A stretch of 64,000 nt of DNA from Stenotrophomonas sp. SAU14A_NAIMI4_5 (lineage in GTDB: Bacteria; Pseudomonadota; Gammaproteobacteria; Xanthomonadales; Xanthomonadaceae): the NCBI RefSeq assembly GCF_003086795.1, contig NZ_CP026003.1:3026579-3090578 (forward strand), in the 5' to 3' direction. The notes beneath the pieces are model-generated. The model was given only the letters and a program-made list of their open reading frames with translations, was not told where the DNA came from and did no database searches. The position numbers were made by a program, and so were the translations under genes. This document shows positions 58,039 through 64,000 of this stretch, piece by piece. How positions within the stretch are numbered: position 1 is the first letter of the stretch; the number at the start of each line of letters is the position of its first letter.

Positions 58039-58689
58039 ATGTTCAATCGCAACGTCGGCATCATCCTGCTGATCGCCCTGGCGGCGGGCCTGGGCCTGCT
58101 GGCCGCGCAGCAGGTGTTCGCGCCGAAGCCGCCGGCCAACCAGCCGGCCACCGAAGCGATCACCCTGTACCCGCACACCCGCGAGCTGCCCGATTTCAAC
58201 CTGGCCCAGTCCGACGGCACCCGGCTGATCCCCGGCGAGCTGAAGGGCCACTGGACCCTGGTGTTCCTCGGCTTCACGTTCTGCCCGGACGTGTGCCCCA
58301 CCACCCTGGCCGAGCTGGCCGGTGCGCAGAAGCAGTGGGAAGCCCTGCCCGACACGCTGCGCCCGCGCGTGCTGTTCGTGTCGGTGGACCCGGACCGTGA
58401 CAACGCCATCCGCCTGGGCGAGTACGTGCACGGTTTCCACAAGGACACCCTGGCCGCCACCGCCGACATTCCCTCGCTGGAGCGCTTCGCCACCTCGCTG
58501 GGCTTCGTGTTCCAGAAGGTGCCGGGCAAGCATTTCGACGAGAATCCAGAGGATTACACCGTCGAGCACTCGGCCAGCCTGGCCGTGCTCGACCCGCAGG
58601 GCCGCCTTGCCGGCCTGGTGCGGCCCCCGTTCAACGCGCCGGCCATCGCCCGCGACCTGCAGAAGCTGACCGAGAAATCCGCCCCATGA
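58039..58689 (+). CDS. SCO1/SenC family copper chaperone
   Basis: A 216-residue thioredoxin-fold protein with one N-terminal transmembrane anchor (about residues 6-26) that places it on the periplasmic face. Copper ligands: C82 and C86 (FCPDVCP) and H177 (VEHSAS). SCO proteins supply copper to, or reduce, the CuA site of cytochrome oxidase; no oxidase genes lie nearby. It overlaps psd by 4 bp. Confidence 0.93.
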   Translation: MFNRNVGIILLIALAAGLGLLAAQQVFAPKPPANQPATEAITLYPHTRELPDFNLAQSDGTRLIPGELKGHWTLVFLGFTFCPDVCPTTLAELAGAQKQWEALPDTLRPRVLFVSVDPDRDNAIRLGEYVHGFHKDTLAATADIPSLERFATSLGFVFQKVPGKHFDENPEDYTVEHSASLAVLDPQGRLAGLVRPPFNAPAIARDLQKLTEKSAP

Positions 58690-59528
58690 GCCTGACCACC
58701 GCCCTGACGTACGCCCTGCCCCACCGCCTGCTGTCCTCGATGGCGCGCTCGCTGGCGTACTCGGACGACCCGCGCGTGTCGCGCTGGCTGATCGACACCG
58801 TCACCCGCAAGTTCAACGTCAACCTGGACGAAGCGGCCAATCCGGACCCGCGCAGCTACCCGACCTTCAACCAGTTCTTCACCCGCGCCCTGAAGCCGGG
58901 CGCGCGCGTGGCCGATGCCGATCCGCGCAGCCTGGTGATGCCGGCCGACGGCCGCATCAGCCAGCTGGGGAAGATCGAGGCCGGCCGCATTTTCCAGGCC
59001 AAGGGCCAGTCCTTCACCGCCGCCGAGCTGCTGGGCAGCGACGAGGACGCCAAGCCGTACAACGACGGCCTGTATGCCACGGTGTACCTGTCCCCGCGTG
59101 ACTACCACCGCGTGCACATGCCCTGGACCGGCACCCTGCGCGAGACCGTGCACGTGCCGGGCCGCCTGTTCAGTGTCGGCCCGGCCGCGGTGAACGGCGT
59201 GCCGCGCCTGTTCGCCCGCAACGAGCGCCTGGTCTGCCACTTCGATACCAGCTTCGGCCCGATGGTCAGCGTGATGGTCGGTGCGCTGCTGGTGTCCGGC
59301 GTGGAAACGGTGTGGAGCGGCGAAGAGATCCCGGCCTACGGCGACCGCATCACCCGCAAGGATTACCGCGGCCAGGGCATCCAGCTGGAGCGTTTCGCCG
59401 AAATGGCGCGCTTCAACTACGGCTCGACCGTGATCGTGCTGCTGCCGCCGGGCGTGGCCGAGTTCGCCCCGCAGCTGGGCGCCGAAAGCCCGGTGCAGCT
59501 GGGCCAGGCGCTGGCAAAGCTGCGCTGA
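58686..59528 (+). CDS. psd: Phosphatidylserine decarboxylase proenzyme
   Basis: A 280-residue inner-membrane enzyme that makes phosphatidylethanolamine. The self-cleavage site is G246-S247 in [10 protein letters not shown]247 becomes the pyruvoyl group of the alpha chain. The His of [15 protein letters not shown] and the Asp-rich beta-chain start are conserved. Translationally coupled to the SCO gene. Confidence 0.96.
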   Translation: MSLTTALTYALPHRLLSSMARSLAYSDDPRVSRWLIDTVTRKFNVNLDEAANPDPRSYPTFNQFFTRALKPGARVADADPRSLVMPADGRISQLGKIEAGRIFQAKGQSFTAAELLGSDEDAKPYNDGLYATVYLSPRDYHRVHMPWTGTLRETVHVPGRLFSVGPAAVNGVPRLFARNERLVCHFDTSFGPMVSVMVGALLVSGVETVWSGEEIPAYGDRITRKDYRGQGIQLERFAEMARFNYGSTVIVLLPPGVAEFAPQLGAESPVQLGQALAKLR

Positions 59529-59552
59529 CCGGGCGGTATCGATTCACCGTGG

Positions 59553-59651
59553 TGCCGGCCAGCGGCCGGCACTACCAGGTCGAATGGATTCACCGGGATG
59601 CCGGCCAGCGGCCGGCACTACCGCCTAGGTAGATCCACGCCGTGCGTGGAT
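59553..59651. repeat. Three SMAG palindromes between psd and rraB
   Basis: Units 59553-59575 and 59599-59621 (minus, TGCCGGCC subtype, 46-bp period) and 59629-59651 (plus, ATCCACGC subtype), ending 5 bp before the rraB stop. Confidence 0.8.
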
Positions 59652-59655
59652 GGAT

Positions 59656-60003
59656 TCACTGCAGGGTCGGGGCCGGGCCGACGTCGACGCCGTCGTAGTC
59701 TTCCACGCCGGTCTGGCTGGCCAGGGCGGCCAGTTCCTGGTTGCGCAGGTCCAACGAGGCTTCGTCGTGGATCTCCACGCGCTCCACGTGCAGCACGTGG
59801 AAGGGCGCATCGCCCTCCTCCGGCTCCTGCTCGAACAGTTCCACCACCTCATAGCCCTGGGCTTCCAGGGTGGTCGCCAGCGCCTGCAGGCGGTCCGGGG
59901 TGGAATGCACGAAGTAATAGCCCCACAGCAGGGGCGCGGCGAGATCCCAGTCGGTGTTCTCGCGCAGGTTGGCGAACAGATCGCGGGTTGCTTCCAGGTC
60001 CAT
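59656..60003 (-). CDS. rraB: RraB-type ribonuclease E inhibitor
   Basis: A 115-residue acidic protein with the RraB (PF06877) pattern: a NTDWDLAAPLLWGYYF start, GYEVVELFEQE, and the conserved end GVEDYDGVDVG. In E. coli RraB binds RNase E and alters degradosome make-up. It starts 18 bp before the end of the lytic transglycosylase gene's upstream neighbour, so the two may share a transcript. Confidence 0.9.
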   Translation of the reverse strand: MDLEATRDLFANLRENTDWDLAAPLLWGYYFVHSTPDRLQALATTLEAQGYEVVELFEQEPEEGDAPFHVLHVERVEIHDEASLDLRNQELAALASQTGVEDYDGVDVGPAPTLQ

Positions 60004-60021
60004 GGCTCTCTTCCGGTTCGG

Positions 60022-61629
60022 TTACTTGTCGCAGCCCTGCAGCTTCAGCACCTGGCCGGGGCGCAGGCTGTAGCTGGGGGCCTTCAGGCCGTTGGCGCGC
60101 GCCAGGGTAGGCACTTCGCACTGGAATTTCGCCGCGATGCGGCCCAGGGTGTCGCCCTTGCCGACCTTGTAGGTCTTGGCAGGCTTGGCCTTGGGCGCCG
60201 CCGGGCGCGGCGCGGCAACCGGCGCGGTCGGTGCGGTCGGCACCGTGGCGCTGGCGTTCGGGTCGGCCAGCGGCACCACGCCGCCCACGGCCACGCTGCC
60301 GGTGTAGCTGGCGGCGGTCGGGCGCACGATGGCCGCGTTCAGATCGGCGGTGATCAGGGTGCGGGCCAGGTCCGCGCGCGGGCCGCTGACGCAGTTGCGC
60401 TGGTACAGGCCGGCGATGCGGGTGGTGGCGTTGATCAGCGTGCCGGCCGGAATCCAGCCATCGGCCTCATAGCGCGGGTTGAGGTTGCGCAGCGCGCGCA
60501 TGTAGCCGTCACGCGTGCCGTGGCTGCCCAGGCAGATGGTCAGCTCGTAGATGGTGGTCGACTTGGCCAGGCGCAGGGTGGCCGGCTGCGCGCTGATCTT
60601 CGGGAACTCCACGCCGTACTGCTGCGGGTGCAGGAAGATCCACGCCGCGGCGATCACCATCGGCACGTAGTCCTTGGTCTCGCCGGGGAACTGGTTGTAG
60701 ACGCTGTCGGTCCAGAAGCTCTGCCCGCCGCTCTGCTTGAACACGCGTGCGGCACGGCCTTCGCCACCGTTGTAGGCGGCCACCGACATTTCCACGTTGT
60801 TGTTCAGTTCGCGCAGGCGCTCGTTGAGGTAGCTGGCGCTGGCTTCGGCGGCGCTGCGCGCGTCGAAGCGGGTATCGAAGCCGGTGCCGTCCGGGCCGAG
60901 GCCGAAGCGGCGGCCGGTAGCCGGCATGAACTGCATCAGGCCGGCCGCACCAGCGCGCGAGGACGCATGTACGCGGCCATTGGATTCCTTGGCCATGATG
61001 CCGAACAGCAGCGCCTCGGGCAGGCCGCGCTTTTCCCACTCGGGCCACATCACCGCGCGCAGGTTCTGGTAGTTCTCGTAGCTGGTCAGCAGGGCCGGAC
61101 GCATGTCGGTCAGCCAGCGGCGGATGCCCGCCTGCACGGCCGGGTTGTAGTCGACCATGTTGTCGAAGGCGTGGCGCTTGTCGTTGAGCAGGGCCGCGGC
61201 GCGGGCGGCCTCGGGCACGTCGGCGGTCAACGGGCCCACGTGGTCCGGGTCGGCCTCCAGGCGGTCGCCGCCCTCGTCGGCGCTGTCATCGCTGGCGGCC
61301 GCGTCGGCATCACGCTTCAGCAGGCGCTTGTAGGTGGCCAGCATGTTGCTCATCTGGCAGCCCTTCTGCTTCACGCATTCGCTGATGACATCTTCCATGT
61401 CCTCCAGCGCCGCGTCGGCTTCGTTGCTGCCCTTGGGGTCGGCATTGGCGACCAGCAGCAGGGCATCGCTGTAGCGTTTCTCGGCGGTGGCCATGCGCTG
61501 CTGCAGCGCATCGGCCTTGGCCTGGTCCCGCGCCGAAACACGCTGCGCATGGGCGTCGGGCGCCAGGGATACCAGGCCGGCAAGCGCCAGCAGCGGCCAA
61601 CCACGGGAAATCAGGACAGGAACGGGCAT
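60022..61629 (-). CDS. Lytic transglycosylase with LysM domain (MltD-like)
   Basis: A 535-residue periplasmic peptidoglycan enzyme. Signal peptide with likely cleavage after A28 (PDAHA-QR), an N-terminal helical region with two Cys (C85, C91), the SLT domain with catalytic E215 (GIMAKESNGRV) and the GAAGLMQFMPATG and NVEMSVAAYNGGEGRA motifs, a Pro/Ala linker, and one C-terminal LysM (about 488-532, YKVGKGDTLGRIAA). MltD of E. coli has two LysM domains, so this is a shorter variant. The ATG at 61629 is chosen because it gives a normal signal peptide. Confidence 0.9.
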   Translation of the reverse strand: MPVPVLISRGWPLLALAGLVSLAPDAHAQRVSARDQAKADALQQRMATAEKRYSDALLLVANADPKGSNEADAALEDMEDVISECVKQKGCQMSNMLATYKRLLKRDADAAASDDSADEGGDRLEADPDHVGPLTADVPEAARAAALLNDKRHAFDNMVDYNPAVQAGIRRWLTDMRPALLTSYENYQNLRAVMWPEWEKRGLPEALLFGIMAKESNGRVHASSRAGAAGLMQFMPATGRRFGLGPDGTGFDTRFDARSAAEASASYLNERLRELNNNVEMSVAAYNGGEGRAARVFKQSGGQSFWTDSVYNQFPGETKDYVPMVIAAAWIFLHPQQYGVEFPKISAQPATLRLAKSTTIYELTICLGSHGTRDGYMRALRNLNPRYEADGWIPAGTLINATTRIAGLYQRNCVSGPRADLARTLITADLNAAIVRPTAASYTGSVAVGGVVPLADPNASATVPTAPTAPVAAPRPAAPKAKPAKTYKVGKGDTLGRIAAKFQCEVPTLARANGLKAPSYSLRPGQVLKLQGCDK

Positions 61630-61752
61630 TGGTGGCACTGTGTGCGAAACAGGCAGGCAGAGTAGCGGTGCCGCCAAGGTCCGGGCAACCCGGCCGTCGG
61701 CCCGCTACCGTCGGCGGTTAACATTGGGCGCATTCACCACTAGGGCTGGACC

Positions 61753-63258
61753 ATGGATCCGATTCTGCTCGGCAAAGGCATCACCGACGATGTGGCTGTC
61801 ACCCTGCTGCCGAAACTCGGCAACCGCCACGGCCTGGTGGCCGGCGCCACCGGCACCGGCAAGACCGTGACCCTGATGACCCTGGCCGAGGGCTTCTCGC
61901 GGCTGGGCGTGCCGGTGTTCCTGGCCGATGTGAAGGGTGATGTGTCAGGCCTGGCCGTACCCGGCACCGGCGCCGATACCCTGCTGCAGCGCGCCGCCGA
62001 GATCGGCGTGGCCGACTACGCCCCGGCCGCCAGCCCTACCGTGTTCTGGGATCTGTACGGCAAGCTCGGCCACCCTGTGCGCACCACCATCAGCGAGATG
62101 GGCCCGACCCTGCTGGCGCGCATCCTGGAATTGAACGACACCCAGTCCGGCGTGCTCGACATCGTCTTCAAGCTGGCCGACGACCGCGGCCTGCTGCTGC
62201 TGGACATGGACGACCTGCGCGCCCTGCTCGGCCTGGTGGCCGAGGAGCGCAAGGACATTTCCACCGAGTACGGTCTGGTCAGCGCACAGTCGATCGCGGC
62301 CATCCAGCGCTCGGTGCTGCGCCTGGCCCAGGACGGCGGCGAAGGCTTCTTCGGCGAACCGGCGGTGGAACTGGCCGACCTCATGCGGGTCAACCACGAC
62401 GGCCGCGGCGTGGTCGGCATCCTCGCCGCCGACCAGCTGGTGCTCAAGCCCAGGCTCTACTCCACCTTCCTGCTGTGGCTGCTGTCGGAACTGTTCGAGC
62501 AGCTGCCGGAAGTGGGCGACCTGGAAAAGCCCAAGCTGGTCTTCATCTTCGACGAGGCCCACCTGCTGTTCGACGACGCACCGGCCTCGCTGGTGCAGCG
62601 CATCGAGCAGGTGGTGCGCCTGATCCGCTCAAAGGGCGTGGGCGTGTACTTCTGCTCGCAGTTCCCCGACGACGTGCCGGGCAACATCCTCGGCCAGCTC
62701 GGCAACCGCGTGCAGCACGCGCTGCGCGCCTTCACCCCGCGCGACCAGAAGGCGGTGAAGACCGCCGCCGAGACCTTCGTACCGAACCCGAAGCTGGACG
62801 TGGCCAAGGCCCTCAGCCAGCTCGGCACCGGGGAAGCGCTGGTGTCCACGCTGCAGGACAAGGGCGTACCGATGCCGGTGCAGCAGACGATGATCGCCCC
62901 GCCGCGCTGCCGCATGGGGCCGATCACCGAGGCCGAGCGCGCGCAGGTGCGTGCGGGCAGCCCGGTCGGCACCCGCTACGACACCGCGGTGAACCGCGAA
63001 TCGGCCGCCGAACTGCTGGCCCAGCGCGCGCAGAAGGCCACCGAGCAGGCCGCAGCCCCGGCCGCCCGCAGCCGCGAGCAGGACGAGGCGCAGGAAGGCG
63101 GCTTCGGCCAGTCGATCAAGGACGCGATCTTCGGCACCAAGCGCCGCCAGGGCATGATCGAAACCATGGCCAAGCAGACCACGCGCACGGTCGGCACCAA
63201 GCTGGGCAACCAGATCGTGCGCGGCATCCTCGGTGGCATTTTCGGCGGCAAGCGTTGA
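61753..63258 (+). CDS. yjgR: HerA-like ATPase of the YjgR (DUF853) family
   Basis: A 501-residue HerA/FtsK-type P-loop protein. Walker A at G31-T38 (GATGTGKT), Walker B VFIFDEAH near 262-269, and an RDQKAVKTAAETF arginine-finger-like region near 340. A C-terminal Ala/Gln-rich segment and a Gly-rich end (GILGGIFGGKR) follow. The E. coli YjgR role is not known; DNA translocation is inferred from the HerA fold. Single gene, with a hairpin after it. Confidence 0.9.
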   Translation: MDPILLGKGITDDVAVTLLPKLGNRHGLVAGATGTGKTVTLMTLAEGFSRLGVPVFLADVKGDVSGLAVPGTGADTLLQRAAEIGVADYAPAASPTVFWDLYGKLGHPVRTTISEMGPTLLARILELNDTQSGVLDIVFKLADDRGLLLLDMDDLRALLGLVAEERKDISTEYGLVSAQSIAAIQRSVLRLAQDGGEGFFGEPAVELADLMRVNHDGRGVVGILAADQLVLKPRLYSTFLLWLLSELFEQLPEVGDLEKPKLVFIFDEAHLLFDDAPASLVQRIEQVVRLIRSKGVGVYFCSQFPDDVPGNILGQLGNRVQHALRAFTPRDQKAVKTAAETFVPNPKLDVAKALSQLGTGEALVSTLQDKGVPMPVQQTMIAPPRCRMGPITEAERAQVRAGSPVGTRYDTAVNRESAAELLAQRAQKATEQAAAPAARSREQDEAQEGGFGQSIKDAIFGTKRRQGMIETMAKQTTRTVGTKLGNQIVRGILGGIFGGKR

Positions 63259-63268
63259 TCTTCCATTG

Positions 63269-63311
63269 CCGGGGTCAGAGCCCTTTCCGCTGGAAAGGGA
63301 TCTGACCCCGG
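63269..63311. repeat. Hairpin repeat after the HerA-like gene
   Basis: CCGGGGTCAGA-CCCTTTCC and GGAAAGGG-TCTGACCCCGG pair over about 20 bp with a 2-4 nt loop. No T run follows, so it is a dispersed-repeat type hairpin or weak terminator rather than a classic one. Confidence 0.6.
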
Positions 63312-63359
63312 GCTCCGACCCCACTGCCTATTCGTCATCCTGAAAAGAAGTCGTACTGC

Positions 63360-63866
63360 ATGTCCCGCTGGCGTCCCCCCGCAGAAAAAAGCACCGCCCT
63401 GATCACCGCTGCCGGCCACGCCCGGCTGAAAGCCGAGCTGGATGACCTGTGGCGCGTGCGCCGCCCCGAGGTGGTGAAGGCGCTGGCCGCGGCCGCTGCC
63501 GAAGGCGACCGTTCGGAGAATGCCGAGTACACCTACCGCAAGAAGCAGCTGGGCGAGATCGACCGCCGCGTGCGCTACCTGACCAAGCGCCTGGAATCGC
63601 TGCGCGTGGTCGACACCACGCCGACCGATCCGCAGGCGGTGTTCTTCGGTGCGTGGGTGGAGCTGGAGAACGTGGACAGTGGCGAGACCAGCCGCTACCG
63701 CATTGTCGGCCCGGACGAGACCGATGCCGGGCTGGGCTGGATCAGCATCGACTCGCCGCTGGCGCGGGCGCTGCTGAAGAAGCGCATCGACGACGAATTC
63801 GCGGTGGAGCTGCCCGGCGGGCAGTTCACGTTCGCGGTGGTCGGGGTGGAGTACGCGCCGCGGTAG
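63360..63866 (+). CDS. greB: Transcription elongation factor GreB
   Basis: A 168-residue secondary-channel factor that stimulates RNA polymerase cleavage. The N-terminal coiled coil has the acidic tip ([24 protein letters not shown], cited by ends), and the C-terminal FKBP-like domain has [16 protein letters not shown]. Length and the RWRPP start fit GreB rather than GreA. The TAG stop is part of a SMAG GTAG. Confidence 0.95.
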   Translation: MSRWRPPAEKSTALITAAGHARLKAELDDLWRVRRPEVVKALAAAAAEGDRSENAEYTYRKKQLGEIDRRVRYLTKRLESLRVVDTTPTDPQAVFFGAWVELENVDSGETSRYRIVGPDETDAGLGWISIDSPLARALLKKRIDDEFAVELPGGQFTFAVVGVEYAPR

Positions 63867-63963
63867 AGTCGACTGTTAGTCGACTCTCTGTCGGTCGACT
63901 ATCGCGCGCAGCGCGGGATTTTCATAGGTGCAGGAAGAGCAGTCGACTAACAGTCGACTCTAC
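63863..63963. repeat. Inverted SMAG pair after greB
   Basis: Unit 63863-63887 (plus) and unit 63941-63963 (minus) of the AGTCGACTGTTAGTCGACT subtype, 53 bp apart. Nothing else is seen from 63964 to the window end. Confidence 0.8.
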
Positions 63964-64000
63964 CGAAGCAGCGTCAGCGGCGGCGGGTAGTGGCGGCCGA

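Overview
The window is high-GC chromosomal DNA of a gammaproteobacterium of the Xanthomonadaceae, most likely Stenotrophomonas (S. maltophilia group). Three things suggest this: the protein sequences and gene order (tpiA-secG-tRNA-Leu-nuoA..N-tRNA-fMet-rimP-nusA-infB-rbfA-truB-rpsO-pnp; truA-trpF ... LysR/trpB-trpA-accD), separate nuoC and nuoD genes, and more than 20 short GTAG-headed palindromes that match the SMAG (Stenotrophomonas maltophilia GTAG) REP-like family. I see no prophage, insertion sequence, CRISPR array, rRNA operon or complete resistance island.

Layout: 1-580 is the 5' part of a membrane-anchored winged-helix regulator that runs off the left edge. 756-10548 (all minus) is the translation/RNA block: two tandem initiator tRNA genes with a clear promoter and terminator, then rimP-nusA-infB-rbfA-truB-rpsO-pnp. 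10676-25606 (minus) holds the 14 complex I genes nuoA-N, tightly packed and often overlapping by 4 bp. tRNA-Leu, secG and tpiA lie upstream. 27080-27774 is gene-free and holds two long imperfect hairpins with a shared core. A 2-oxoglutarate/Fe(II) oxygenase gene (minus) follows, then a plus-strand trio (YejM-like sulfatase-fold membrane protein, GT4 glycosyltransferase, polysaccharide deacetylase) that looks like an envelope polysaccharide/LPS unit. glmM-accD and trpA-lipoprotein-trpB follow on the minus strand, with a divergent LysR regulator (TrpI-like by position).

From 39188 to 49551 a six-gene minus-strand cassette lies between the LysR/trpBA unit and trpF: a YqiJ-like OB-fold membrane protein, a YqiK-type flotillin, an 1801-residue DUF3686/AAA ATPase, a coiled-coil protein, TelA, and a small SH3-like protein. 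This is the most unusual system in the window. It splits trp genes that are usually close together in relatives, and its proteins belong to families linked to membrane and toxic-anion stress but with poorly defined function.

The right end returns to housekeeping genes: trpF, truA, a VOC protein, a frameshifted fimV/hubP homologue, asd, a D-2-hydroxyacid dehydrogenase, aroC and prmB (minus); then an SCO copper chaperone and psd (plus), rraB and a MltD-type lytic transglycosylase (minus), and a HerA-like ATPase (yjgR) and greB (plus).

Coordinates of genes were checked for frame; several starts were moved downstream of the longest open frame to a GTG or ATG that fits the family and local context. 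Product names rest on recognition of family motifs by eye, not on database searches.
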